A stretch of DNA of 64,000 bases from Desulfitobacterium sp038181555. GTDB lineage: Bacteria > Bacillota > Desulfitobacteriia > Desulfitobacteriales > Desulfitobacteriaceae. How positions within the stretch are numbered: the stretch's first letter is position 1; each line of letters begins with the position of its first letter. Positions 7,799 to 18,100 of the stretch are shown here, piece after piece. The notes under the pieces were generated by a model, which searched no databases, was not told the origin of the DNA, and was given only the letters and a program-made list of their open reading frames with translations. The position numbers and the translations under genes were made by a program. Where the stretch lies: positions 248,001 to 312,000 of the forward strand of contig NZ_JBBWUA010000001.1 of assembly GCF_038181555.1 (NCBI RefSeq), written 5' to 3'.

Positions 7799-10288
7799 AT
7801 GGCGAGAAATTTAAGAAATATTTATATTGAAGAGAAGGGGCAGGGGTTGAAATATACACCTGCTTCTGTGGGTCGCGGTGGGGGAAATTATCCCATTAGA
7901 AAGAGCAGAATCAGCCATGGAGAATTCATTCAGGAACAGTTTAATGCGGCGTGGGAAAGAGCTGAGCGCGAATATGCAGATAGAACTGTTGTTTCTGCTA
8001 CTGGAAGGGAAGGCGTGTATCTAGAGATAAGAGGTAAAGAGGGATATGATTTACTGACGAAAAGTCTGGAAGATGTTAGACAAAAGGTAAGGTTGCTAAA
8101 CGTCCGGACTGAAGAAACCGGTACAGTATGTGCAACTGTTTTTGTTCCAAATGCCAAGAAAAGTTTTTTCCTTGATAAGGTTAATAAGTATAAAGAGACG
8201 GAAAAAGAGGCTCAAGTAATTGGGACAATAGAAAGTATAAATAATGCGTTTGTGGAAGCTTTGTGGGTAGGAAATAAAAACTCTATCCCAACAGATGAAG
8301 CCGTATGGTGTGAAGTCTGGTTACGGTGTGGAGTAGAAGAAAATCCTGATACGATTGTAGAGGATTTTTTTAATATATGCGGTGAAAATGGAATACCGCA
8401 CAAAGAACAAAGAATTGTATTTCCGGAAAGAGTTGTTGTCGGAATATATGTCAATACCAGTCATCTGTCTTTATTACTGCTGGCCAGTCCGAGAATTGCA
8501 GAGATACGGAAGATGCAATCTCCGGTTAGTTTTTTTGTAGATTTACATGCAAGTGAACAGAGAGAATGGATTCAAGAATTTGTCAACAGAATAGACCTTT
8601 CCGGTCAGTCAGATACATCAGTTTGTATATTAGATACGGGTGTTAATAATGGGCATCCGCTTTTATCGTCAGTCCTTAGTGATAATGACATGCATACAGT
8701 CGAACCAGAGCGAGGAAAAGATGATAGAGACGGACATGGGACGAATATAGCCGGAATCGCTGCCTACTTTAATTTGGAAAAGCTGCTGGATGGTAGTGAT
8801 ACAATTAATATTCACCATTTCCTTGAGTCTGTAAAAATTATGAACAAACCTACAGATAATGATAAAGAGTTATATGGCGATATTACTGCCAGAGCAATTA
8901 ATCTTGCAGAAATAGAAAAACCAAATACGAATCGATCCATATGTATGGCTATAACCTCAGATTCAGATTTGCTGAAAGATGGTAGACCTACTTCTTGGTC
9001 AGGAGCACTCGATTCAATAATCTCTGGGGCCACCGAGAAAAATATTAGTAGATTGATGTATGTTTCAGCAGGTAATACTGAAATTGGAGAAATTGCTGAG
9101 GCAGGAGACTTTGAAGTTGCCGTTATGAACCACTCGGTTGAAGATCCGGGACAAGCATGGAACGCGATTACTGTGGGGGCGTACACGGAAAAGATATCGA
9201 TTGACGATCCTCTGTATGAGGGATTTTCTCCATTAGCTAATTGCGGTGATTTTTCTCCATTCACTTCATCATCGATTACATGGGATAAGAAATGGCCAAT
9301 TAAGCCAGATATAGTACTGGAAGGCGGGAATCTAGCCTTTCATGAACAAGAAGGTCTGAGCGAGGCAGCAGATTTTCAACTACTAACGACAAATCGTAAT
9401 TTCTTGTTAGGCAAACCTCTCGATACAATCAGTATGACCAGTTCGGCGACAGCCCAAGCGGCTTGGATGTCCGCTCAGATCCAGCATTATTATCCGGATC
9501 TTTGGCCAGAGACGATACGGGCTTTGATGATTCATTCAGCAGATTGGACTCCAGCAATGAAGAAGAGGATTTTGAGAAAAGATAAGCCAACCAAGAATGA
9601 TTACCGCAATCTACTGCGAATATGTGGATATGGGGTTCCTAGTCTGGAAAAAGCGGTTTGGAGTGCTAGCAACAGTGTGAATCTGATAATCGAAGATGAG
9701 CTGCAGCCATTTATCAAAAAACAAACAGGCATTACATCCAATGAAATGCACATCCATGAATTACCATGGCCGAACGATTTATTGCTTGATCTAGGGAATA
9801 TCCCTGTGCGAATGAGAGTAACATTGTCTTATTTTATTGAACCGGGACCTGGGGAGATAGGCTGGAAGGATAAATATCGATATCCATCGTGTGGCTTACT
9901 ATTTGATGTAAATAACCCCACAGAGAATCGTGAAGATTTTCTTAAAAGAATTAGCAAAGCTATGCGAGAGGATGAAAATGATAAAGGTGATGTAAAAAAT
10001 GATAGTAGCCGTTGGACGCTAGGAGTAAACAATAGGAACGTGGGATCTATTCATTCTGATATTTGGGAAGGGGATGCAGGTCAACTTAGTCAAAGCAACC
10101 TTATTATTATCTATCCTATTGGTGGTTGGTGGAAAACAAGAACTAATTTAAGAAAGTATCATACAAAAATAAGGTATTCTTTAGTTGTAACTGTTGAAAC
10201 GCCGAGGAATGAAACTGACTTATATACGGCTATCGCTACAAAGGTTAAGAATAAGGTTATGATTAAGACGGAAATTTCTGCTTTATAA
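7799..10288 (+). CDS. S8 (subtilisin-like) peptidase of the AAA-linked type
   Basis: An 829-residue cytoplasmic-looking protease with no signal peptide. The catalytic triad is visible: Asp in CILDTGV (about residue 278), His in DGHGTNIAG (about 313), and Ser in SMTSSATAQAAWM (about 547). The oxyanion Asn is in YVSAGNTE. About 270 N-terminal residues precede the catalytic domain and about 230 follow it; neither part was recognised. The lack of a secretion signal and the tight coupling to the upstream ATPase suggest the ATPase controls or feeds the protease inside the cell (inference). Ribosome binding probably uses AGGGGG at the end of the ATPase gene. A terminator follows. Confidence 0.86.
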   Translation: MARNLRNIYIEEKGQGLKYTPASVGRGGGNYPIRKSRISHGEFIQEQFNAAWERAEREYADRTVVSATGREGVYLEIRGKEGYDLLTKSLEDVRQKVRLLNVRTEETGTVCATVFVPNAKKSFFLDKVNKYKETEKEAQVIGTIESINNAFVEALWVGNKNSIPTDEAVWCEVWLRCGVEENPDTIVEDFFNICGENGIPHKEQRIVFPERVVVGIYVNTSHLSLLLLASPRIAEIRKMQSPVSFFVDLHASEQREWIQEFVNRIDLSGQSDTSVCILDTGVNNGHPLLSSVLSDNDMHTVEPERGKDDRDGHGTNIAGIAAYFNLEKLLDGSDTINIHHFLESVKIMNKPTDNDKELYGDITARAINLAEIEKPNTNRSICMAITSDSDLLKDGRPTSWSGALDSIISGATEKNISRLMYVSAGNTEIGEIAEAGDFEVAVMNHSVEDPGQAWNAITVGAYTEKISIDDPLYEGFSPLANCGDFSPFTSSSITWDKKWPIKPDIVLEGGNLAFHEQEGLSEAADFQLLTTNRNFLLGKPLDTISMTSSATAQAAWMSAQIQHYYPDLWPETIRALMIHSADWTPAMKKRILRKDKPTKNDYRNLLRICGYGVPSLEKAVWSASNSVNLIIEDELQPFIKKQTGITSNEMHIHELPWPNDLLLDLGNIPVRMRVTLSYFIEPGPGEIGWKDKYRYPSCGLLFDVNNPTENREDFLKRISKAMREDENDKGDVKNDSSRWTLGVNNRNVGSIHSDIWEGDAGQLSQSNLIIIYPIGGWWKTRTNLRKYHTKIRYSLVVTVETPRNETDLYTAIATKVKNKVMIKTEISAL

Positions 10289-10302
10289 TAATACCACTTT
10301 AG

Positions 10303-10331
10303 GACCTTTTCCGGTGGAAAGGGTCTTTTTT
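10303..10331 (+). terminator. rho-independent terminator after the protease gene
   Basis: A GACCTTTTCC/GGAAAGGGTC stem of 10 bp (one G-U), a 3-nt loop and a T-run. It closes the two-gene cassette. Confidence 0.85.
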
Positions 10332-10414
10332 ATACTCTTAAAAAAACATGGTATACTAAAGAATGCTCACTAGATAAGGTAGAGTCTACAAATATAATAA
10401 GGTGAAAACAAAGT

Positions 10415-11695
10415 ATGAATGAAGTGCCAACAACCATTACCCAGACAAAGAAAATCCGTGGCAAAACTTATCGCAAAGCCAATATCACCCTTGGCCTCTC
10501 CGCCTTGGGCTTAGCTATTGTGTACCCTTTTCAAGGCTCCTTTTGGGGAGGACTTCTCACCAGTGGCTGCACGGCAGCTTTAGTGGGAGGACTTGCGGAT
10601 TGGTTTGCCGTCAAAGCTCTCTTTCGGCGCCCCTTAGGAATCCGACCGGGAAAAGTTTTCCGAACCGAGATTATCCCTAGGAATCGGGAGCGGATCTTTC
10701 AAGCCTTGACTGATATGGTGGAAAATGAACTTCTTTCGCGAGAAGCCCTACAGAAGAAGCTGGAAACCTATGATTTTGCAGCACCGTCCTTAAAAGCCTG
10801 GGATGCCTTGGGGCGGGACCGTGTAAGACCCATTTTGAATCAGTTTTTATTGCAGCTTCAGGGGCCACTCTGGCAAAGCTTAGAAGACTTAAAACTAGAG
10901 AATGAAGCGTTTTTTCAGCAAGAAACCTTAAAGGAAAAGCTTAATCCCATTGTGGGACATGTCCTTTTTCACCTATGGGAAAGCGCAGAGGGCAAGAAGC
11001 TAATTGCAACGGGGGCCATATCTCTTGGTCAGTGGGTACAAGAAGCAGAGGTACATCTTTGGTTAACTCATTGGTTGGAGCATGCCATCGAACGCTACAT
11101 CAGTGAGAACCCCTCTCGGCGCTTCCTCGTCATGTTTCTGCCCAAGTCCTCGGACTTAGCCCAAAAGCTCCAGAAGCAAATCTCAGATTATCTTGGCGAA
11201 GAAACAACCCAAGCAGAAGTTTGCCAATGGCTCAAGCAACAGACGCAGAACCAAGCATACCGTTTAACCGCAGGAGAGGAACCCGACGCCCCCAGCCAAG
11301 AGACAAGCTACTGGGCCACGACTACCGTGATGAAGTTATTGCAAGAGCTCACCAAGGGTTCACTGGAAAAGCTCGACCCCACGGCAACGACTGCAAAACT
11401 GGAGGAACGTCTTTTCGATGGCCTAGAGAGTAGGATGGCTTCCCTCAAGGGAAATCCCGAAAAACAGGGTGCTTTTAATACCTATATCCAAGCGAAAATC
11501 ATCCCCCTCATTAATTCGAAGCACCAGAAAATTGGTCAACTGGTCCACGAAGGCTTAGAGAAATACTCTAACGAAATGCTTGTAGAGCTGATCGAATCAA
11601 AAGCCGGAGACGACCTCCAAATGATCAGAATCAACGGCTCGGTGGTCGGCGGCCTCGCTGGCATGCTCATCTATATAATAAGCAGCTTTCTTTAA
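10415..11695 (+). CDS. DUF445 family membrane protein
   Basis: A 426-residue DUF445 protein. An N-terminal membrane segment (about residues 26-62) runs into the family motif GGLADWFAVKALFRRPLG, followed by IPRNRERI. A long helical middle follows, and a C-terminal hydrophobic hairpin carries the motif IRINGSVVGGLAGML. Both ends probably sit in the membrane with the middle exposed. Function is unknown; family members in Bacillus are linked to sporulation or the envelope only loosely. AAGGTGA lies upstream of the ATG. The next gene, 22 bp away, is a paralogue, so the two are co-transcribed. Confidence 0.88.
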   Translation: MNEVPTTITQTKKIRGKTYRKANITLGLSALGLAIVYPFQGSFWGGLLTSGCTAALVGGLADWFAVKALFRRPLGIRPGKVFRTEIIPRNRERIFQALTDMVENELLSREALQKKLETYDFAAPSLKAWDALGRDRVRPILNQFLLQLQGPLWQSLEDLKLENEAFFQQETLKEKLNPIVGHVLFHLWESAEGKKLIATGAISLGQWVQEAEVHLWLTHWLEHAIERYISENPSRRFLVMFLPKSSDLAQKLQKQISDYLGEETTQAEVCQWLKQQTQNQAYRLTAGEEPDAPSQETSYWATTTVMKLLQELTKGSLEKLDPTATTAKLEERLFDGLESRMASLKGNPEKQGAFNTYIQAKIIPLINSKHQKIGQLVHEGLEKYSNEMLVELIESKAGDDLQMIRINGSVVGGLAGMLIYIISSFL

Positions 11696-11717
11696 GTGAA
11701 ACACACGGAGGACAAGT

Positions 11718-13010
11718 ATGAATTACCAACGCAAAGCTAATCTAGTTTTAGGCAGCGTTTTTTTGATATTTCTATTGGCCCTATGGCTAAGATACCAATG
11801 GCCGACTGCTCAAGGGGTGCGCTTTTTTCTCTTTATCAGTGAAGCCGCTCTGGTAGGCGGACTTGCCGACTGGTTTGCTGTGACTGCTCTCTTTCGCAAA
11901 CCCTTAGGCTGGTCCTATCACACGGCGCTTATCCCTCGTAATCGGGAGAAGATGACAGAAGCCATCGTGGCTATGGTCCAAAATGAACTGCTCAGTGAAA
12001 ACCTCATGCGTCAAAAAATCCAAGGCTTCCAGCTAAGCACTTGGTTTATGAATACCATCGAGAAGTCAGGCGGAGCACCGTGGCTAGCTGAACGGTTGAG
12101 CCAAGAGCTTGTTCATTGGTGCAAAAAGGCTGATATCCCTCAACTAAGTAACAAAATCGAAGCTCTGCTTAAGGAAAAGATGCTGACGGCAGGTCTAGCC
12201 AAACCCATGCTCGCCCAAGGGAGACTCTTGCTGGAGAAGCAAGAGTTTGACCAGCTGCTGGATCAAGGAATCGAAAAAGTTCTCGATATGGCCACCCAGC
12301 CCCAAGCCCGAGAAATTCTCGTCCAAGTTCTTGGGCAAATCCAAGAGCAGCAAGTGGGCAACGGTGGAAAGCTGCAGAAAACCATTCTGGGTCTTTTCCA
12401 GGTAACAGATGGTATCAACCTAGAAGAAGCGGCCGAGGCCCTGCAAATAGAATTAATTCTTCATTTAAGAGAACTACAAATGCCCCGCCATGCTGTCCGC
12501 GGTCAGCTTAAGGAGATTTTGGCGGGCAAGCTCGGGGCACTTGAGACAGACGTTGATGCCTTAAATACTCTCGAAAACTGGAAGAACACCTTTTTCACTG
12601 AGACCAAGCTGGAAGCCCCCTTGAGGATACTCTTAGAGCAAATCTTCGAGTCCTTACGGGAAGGTAAGCTCCCGACGGGTCAAGAACTCACACCCTTCCT
12701 GCAACCGACCCTTGAGAAGTGGTGGTCAGAGTTTAGAGAGGATTCAGCACTGCAGCATAACTTAGATCAGTTCGTTCAAGATATGCTGATCCAAGCGTTA
12801 CAAAGTGAGCATGCTGTCATCGGGCAAATCGTTCGCGAAACGCTTCAGAGCCTCAACGAAGAGGAGCTCAATCGTTTTATCGAAGATAAGGCGGGGAACG
12901 ATCTCCAATGGATTCGCATCAATGGCTCCTTAGTCGGAGGAATAGTCGGCGCGGCTCTTTTTGTGGTTTTGAATTACGGGTATAGTCCTTTGTTAAAGAT
13001 TTTCCACTAA
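11718..13010 (+). CDS. DUF445 family membrane protein, paralogue
   Basis: A 430-residue paralogue of the preceding gene with the same plan: an N-terminal membrane helix, VGGLADWFAVTALFRKPLG, IPRNREKM, a long helical middle, and C-terminal KAGNDLQWIRINGSLVGG before a last membrane segment. CGGAGGA lies 8 nt before the ATG. Conservation is confined to both ends while the middles differ, suggesting a conserved membrane/terminal module and a diverged spacer. The two may form a heteromeric complex (inference). Function unknown. Confidence 0.88.
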   Translation: MNYQRKANLVLGSVFLIFLLALWLRYQWPTAQGVRFFLFISEAALVGGLADWFAVTALFRKPLGWSYHTALIPRNREKMTEAIVAMVQNELLSENLMRQKIQGFQLSTWFMNTIEKSGGAPWLAERLSQELVHWCKKADIPQLSNKIEALLKEKMLTAGLAKPMLAQGRLLLEKQEFDQLLDQGIEKVLDMATQPQAREILVQVLGQIQEQQVGNGGKLQKTILGLFQVTDGINLEEAAEALQIELILHLRELQMPRHAVRGQLKEILAGKLGALETDVDALNTLENWKNTFFTETKLEAPLRILLEQIFESLREGKLPTGQELTPFLQPTLEKWWSEFREDSALQHNLDQFVQDMLIQALQSEHAVIGQIVRETLQSLNEEELNRFIEDKAGNDLQWIRINGSLVGGIVGAALFVVLNYGYSPLLKIFH

Positions 13011-13029
13011 ACTAATCCGCCTAAGAACC

Positions 13030-13061
13030 CCGCCTATATAGTGGTTGAGCGCTATAGGCGG
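13030..13061 (+). other. hairpin after the DUF445 operon
   Basis: CCGCCTATA and TATAGGCGG form a 9-bp stem with a 14-nt loop; only a weak TTATG follows. It precedes the stronger terminator at 13073. Confidence 0.55.
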
Positions 13062-13072
13062 TTATGTCCTCT

Positions 13073-13098
13073 AAGGACTTGGCAATGACCAAGTCCTT
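13073..13098 (+). terminator. rho-independent terminator of the DUF445 operon
   Basis: AAGGACTTGG/CCAAGTCCTT stem of 10 bp with a 6-nt loop, followed by CTTTA. Confidence 0.7.
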
Positions 13099-13137
13099 CT
13101 TTACGTATTGATGCCTTCTCGTTAATAAAAAATTTAT

Positions 13138-13193
13138 TTGACCAGCTTAGTTAGGAATGATATATATGATAGTGGACCGACCGAACGGTCGGT
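13138..13193 (+). promoter_or_regulatory. promoter and TetR operator for the tetR-efflux operon
   Basis: TTGACC (13138-13143), a 17-bp spacer and TATATA (13161-13166) form a good promoter. Immediately downstream, 13176-13193 is a perfect inverted repeat: ACCGACCG, AA, CGGTCGGT. That is the classic TetR-family operator type. Its position around the transcription start implies repression by the TetR protein encoded 180 bp downstream. The rest of 13011-13373 holds no gene; a GAGGAGG before ATGTTTTAG at 13282-13290 makes only a two-codon ORF. Confidence 0.8.
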
Positions 13194-13373
13194 TCTGAAA
13201 AAAGTGATAATACATATGATTTAATTAGTTCATTTGTGCAAAATTTCATGACTCACAATTTACCCGATAATGAGGAGGAAGATGTTTTAGAAGAAAACAG
13301 TCACCACTGATAGTATGCCTCAGCAAACATAAACATTATTGACTATTAAGACTCGAAAATGGAGGGCCCCTAA

Positions 13374-13949
13374 GTGGCAAAAGAAGAAAAACGATTAGAA
13401 ATCCTCAGGGCTGCCCTTAAAGTCATCTCGGAAATGGGCTTTGAAGGGGCCAAAATGGAGGATATTGCAAAAGGAGCAGGAGTAGGCAAAGGCACGATTT
13501 ATGAGTATTTTGAGAGCAAGAACACTTTATTTACAGAGATGCTCCATAATTGCACAAAGCTATTCCTAGATGGATTGGCTAGCACTTTGGCTGATGGACA
13601 AAACCTAGAAGAGAAAATTCGCAATTTATCCGCCCATAATGCACATTTTATTGCCTCTCATGCCATACTCATGAATGCGCCCGCGGCCCATCAATCCCTG
13701 CCGGAGGAAACCAAGGAACAGATCAAGAAGGATTGGAATACTATTTTTGCGACCGTCGAGGAAGAAGTTGGCAAAGCTATACAATCCCAAGAGATTCGCT
13801 CGGACCTTGATCCAGAGATGGCTACATCCATAATTATGGGTGGCTTGAATCAGTATATTATGAAGAAACTTTTGGGAGATCATTTAGCCCCTGAGGAGGT
13901 CGACCATGCCGGTATTGCTCACTTGTTGATTTCAGGGCTTAAACGGTAG
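13374..13949 (+). CDS. TetR/AcrR family transcriptional regulator
   Basis: A 191-residue repressor. The N-terminal helix-turn-helix is clear: ILRAALKVISEMGFEGAKM followed by IAKGAGVGKGTIYEYFESK (residues about 8-50). The C-terminal ligand domain is typical in length. It starts at GTG 13374, with GGAGGG upstream. It lies 72 bp before the adaptor gene of an RND pump and behind a TetR-type palindrome, so it very probably represses itself and the pump until an effector binds. Confidence 0.9.
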   Translation: MAKEEKRLEILRAALKVISEMGFEGAKMEDIAKGAGVGKGTIYEYFESKNTLFTEMLHNCTKLFLDGLASTLADGQNLEEKIRNLSAHNAHFIASHAILMNAPAAHQSLPEETKEQIKKDWNTIFATVEEEVGKAIQSQEIRSDLDPEMATSIIMGGLNQYIMKKLLGDHLAPEEVDHAGIAHLLISGLKR

Positions 13950-14021
13950 GATCAAAGCTAACCCCGATTAGACAAAAACTAAAACAATGAGGGCTTGGCC
14001 CAAATGGAGGATTATAACTAT

Positions 14022-15161
14022 ATGAAGCTAAGGTTTCGCGTATTATCTTATGTACTAGTACTTGGTTTAACCCTTACGAGTGCGGGGTGTAGCCCCCAAG
14101 CGGCCGCCACAGTGACGGAAGAGGAATCCTATGTACCTGTTGGAATCCAATCTGCAGCAACGAAAACCCTAGTAGAGAGCGCCGTCTTCAGCGGCAAAGT
14201 GACCTCCGACCAAGAAGTATCCATCATCCCTAAAATGCCCGGTGAAGTATCAAGCATCAGTGTCAAAGTAGGGGACCAAGTTAAAGCCGGTCAAGCGCTT
14301 TTCGCAATGGATACCAGTGACTTGCAATCATCCGTAGATTCTGCATCCATTGGAGTGCGTAGTGCCGAGATCAATTACAAGATGACTAAGGATTCTGTAG
14401 ACACCGCCAAAGCGAATTTGGAACGTCAGAAGGCTCTCTATGAAGCAGGCGCAATTTCCAAGGTCCAAATGGAAGGGGCAGAAAGCCAAGCCTCAGCCGC
14501 TGAAAATTCCTTGGCATTAGTCGAGGTCCAGCTGCAACAAGCTAAGAACGGCTTAGCTCAAGCTCAAAAGGCCATCAACGATATGGCGGTGACTGCCCCA
14601 GTGGCCGGCACCGTCTCGGCTGTCAATGTGGTTGTCGGACAAATGGCTTCGCAGGCTATGGCCGCCGTGACCATCACCCAGCTGGATGCCCTTTACGTAT
14701 CCTTGAGCGTTCCTGAGAATATCGTCAATACCCTCAAAGTTGGGCAAGAATCCACCATCATCATTAATTCAGCGGGGGAAAAAGAGCTCAAAGGAACCTT
14801 GACCAGCCTTGCCCCCGCCGCCAATCCCCAGACCAATCTTTACCCGGTTGAAGTGACCATTGACAACCCCGCCAACCTAGTTAAGCCGGGCATGTTTGCT
14901 AAAGTCGAGATTCCCATTGAGACCAAAGAGAATGTCCTCGCTGTTCAAAGTGAAGCAGTCGTTTTGAAAAACGGCGAATCGGTTGTCTTTGTGGTTGAAG
15001 AAGAGCGTGCTGTCGCTAAAAAAGTAACCCCCGGCCTAGATACAGGAGCTGAGGTCGAAATCCTCGACGGACTGCAAGCCGGCGAACAAGTCATTATTAA
15101 AGGGCAAACCTTGGTTGAGCACGGAAGCAAAGTCAAGGTGGTAGGGGGTAATGAATCTTGA
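14022..15161 (+). CDS. RND efflux periplasmic-adaptor-type lipoprotein (HlyD/AcrA family)
   Basis: A 379-residue membrane-fusion protein. Start ATG 14022 gives a lipoprotein signal (LTSAGC at about residues 18-23), anchoring it outside the membrane. It contains a barrel-sandwich half (VSSISVKVGDQVKAGQALF), a coiled-coil hairpin (about 100-180), the return half (TAPVAGTVSAVNVVVGQM), a beta-barrel and a membrane-proximal domain. An upstream TTG at 13995 is in frame, but the GGAGG at 14006 and the lipobox favour 14022. Its end overlaps the pump start by 4 bp. Confidence 0.88.
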   Translation: MKLRFRVLSYVLVLGLTLTSAGCSPQAAATVTEEESYVPVGIQSAATKTLVESAVFSGKVTSDQEVSIIPKMPGEVSSISVKVGDQVKAGQALFAMDTSDLQSSVDSASIGVRSAEINYKMTKDSVDTAKANLERQKALYEAGAISKVQMEGAESQASAAENSLALVEVQLQQAKNGLAQAQKAINDMAVTAPVAGTVSAVNVVVGQMASQAMAAVTITQLDALYVSLSVPENIVNTLKVGQESTIIINSAGEKELKGTLTSLAPAANPQTNLYPVEVTIDNPANLVKPGMFAKVEIPIETKENVLAVQSEAVVLKNGESVVFVVEEERAVAKKVTPGLDTGAEVEILDGLQAGEQVIIKGQTLVEHGSKVKVVGGNES

Positions 15162-18100
15162 AACTAGCGGAAACCTCCGTCAGACGCCCTGTCACCATTA
15201 TTATGACCGTTCTCATTGTCATTCTTTTGGGAACCGTTTCCTTGTCACGTCTTCCCATTGACCTTTTCCCGGAGTTTGAGCTGCCCATGGCCATTGTCAT
15301 GACGGATTACTCGGGAGTTGGCCCCCAAGAGATTGAAAAGCTTATTACCAATCCTATTGAAGGAGTCGTCTCCTCTGTGGAAAACATTGACTCGGTAACC
15401 TCTACCACCACGGAAGGATCCTCCATCATTATGGTCAACTTTAAAACAGGAACCGATATGAACTTCGCCACCCTGCAGATGCGCGAAAAGATCGATATGA
15501 TTAAGGCTGCCCTGCCGGAAGGGGCCAGCTCACCCATGGTTCTCAAAATCGACATCTCCATGATGCCGATTATGCAGCTGACTATGGCCTCAGAGAGTGC
15601 GGATCTGGCGCAGCTGCAAGCCTTAGCTGAAGATGACGTCAAACCGCGTATTGAACGGGTTAAGGGGGTTGCCTCTGTCTCGATCAGCGGCGGTTACCAA
15701 AATGAAGTGAAAATATCAACCCACCAAGAGAAAATGCAGGGCTATGGGCTCAGCATCAGCACCTTAGCCGGTATCCTTGGGGCGGAGAACCTTAATTCTC
15801 CGGCAGGGGAAGTCCAAAAAGGAAATCAGGATCTCACTATCCGTACCACGGGAGAATTCCAATCCCTTGAAGAGATTGAAAATCTCCTTATCCCCCTGAA
15901 CACAGGAGGACAGATTCGCCTGAAGGATATTGCTGATGTAGAACTCGGACATACCGAATTAGCTGGTATTACTCGTACCAATGGGGTACAAAGCGTGAGC
16001 ATTTCCATTCAGAAGCAATCCGGTACGAATACCGTCGCCGTAGCTGATGATATTACTCAAGCTATTAATGAATTAAAGGGCGAATACCCAGATCTGACCT
16101 TGGATGTAGTCTACGATGAATCGGTGTATATTCAACAAACCATTGACACCGTAGCTCGTGAAGCCCTTCTTGGCGGTCTTTTAGCCATCGTCATTCTCTT
16201 TATCTTTTTCCACAACCTTCGTACCACTTTTATCACCGCCACCGCCATTCCTATCGCCGTCATGGCAACCTTTGCTTGCCTCTACTTCTTGGATGTCACC
16301 ATTAATATGATGACCTTAGGTGGACTAAGCTTAGCTATGGGGCGTCTGGTCGATGATAATATCGTGGCCCTCGAGAACATTTACCGCTTCCGACAAGCGG
16401 GACACTCCAAAGCTGAAGCTGCCATCAAAGGGGTCTCGGAGGTTGGCATGGCGATCACCGCCTCGACCCTCACCACAGTTGCGGTATTTTTACCTATCGT
16501 CTTCGTGGAAGGATTGACAGCAACCCTCTTCCGGGATCTGGCCCTCACCGTGGGCGTTTCCTTAGGAGCATCGCTACTTGTTTCCCTAACCTTGGTTCCC
16601 GCTTTATCCGCCCAGATTATGAAGGTTGGCGAGCTTCCGGAAGGCCGCAAGGGGCTCAAAGGGCTCTTTGATCGATTTGGCAAAGGTTTTGACAACGGAT
16701 TCAGCAGAGTGGAACAAAGCTATCGACGCTTTCTGCATTATGCCCTCGGCCATCGTAAAACCATTGTCATCGGCTCGGTTTTGATTTTTATCCTCTCCGG
16801 AGCCACAACCTTTTTCGTCGGAGCAGAATTTATGCCCGCTTCTGACGCCAGACAGCTTACAGTCAATGTTAAGCTCCCCGACGGAGCCCAACTGAAAGAT
16901 ACGGATGCCGTCATTGCCGAAGTGGAAAAGCAGTTGGAAGGAATCAGTGAGGTTCAAACCGCCTTCACTCAAGTCGGCTCGGGCGGACTCAATACCTTTG
17001 GTAATGCATCAGGAAATTCAGGATCCGTTATGATTCAGTTAATTCCCCTTGCCGAACGAAATCGCAGCGTTACGGATGTAGCTGAGGAACTGCGGACCTT
17101 GACGAAGGATATTCCCGGTGCCGAGATTGAAGTCACCATCACCGATATGATGTCCATGGGAACGACCTCTCCCATTAGTATCTCTATCAAAGGAGATGAG
17201 CTTGATCAACTGGAAGTGATAGCCACAGATATTCAGGCCATGGTCGCTTCTGTGGAGGGCACGCGGGAAGTCAAGACCAGTATGGGCGAAGGGATTCCCG
17301 AGGTTCAAGTCGCCATTGACCGAGAAAGAGCTTCCAAGTATGGTCTTACAGCATATCAAATCGCCAACGGACTGAAAGGGACCCTTTCGGGAACCACAGC
17401 TACCCAATATCGCTATGAAGGTAAAGAGATTAACGTCGTCATCTCAGGTGATGAGACCTTCAAACAGTCTATTGCGAACTTAGAGCAAACTCCTATTACA
17501 ACCCCTTTGGGTATCAGCATACCCTTAAGCCAGATTGCTGAAGTCAGCATCGAGCGCGGACCCACGGCTATTGAGCGGGCAGACCAAGCTCGTGTCGTGC
17601 GGGTCACCAGTGATATTGTAGGTAGTGATTTGGCGGGGATTACCAGTCAGATTCAAACTAAGCTGGATGGCTACCAACTACCCAATGGCTACGTCTATGA
17701 AATGGGCGGAGAAAACGAAGAGATGATGCAATCCTTCGGAGATCTGGGCATGGCATTAGTCTTAGCTATCGTCCTCGTCTACATGATTCTAGCCGCACAG
17801 TTTGAGTCCCTGATCCATCCCTTTACGATTATTTTCTCCCTACCCATGGGCTTCTCAGGAGGAATGCTGGGACTCTTTATTACCGGCAGCTCCATCAGTG
17901 TTCCAGCCTTTATCGGGCTCATTCTACTCACAGGTATCGTGGTCAGTAATGCCATCGTCTTGGTTGACTATATCAACAAACGCCTCGAGATGGGGGATGC
18001 TCGTGAAGAAGCCATTGAAAACGCCGGTCCCGTTCGTTTGCGCCCCATCATCATGACCTCACTGACCACAGCCCTAGGTCTTATCCCCATGGCCCTAGGC

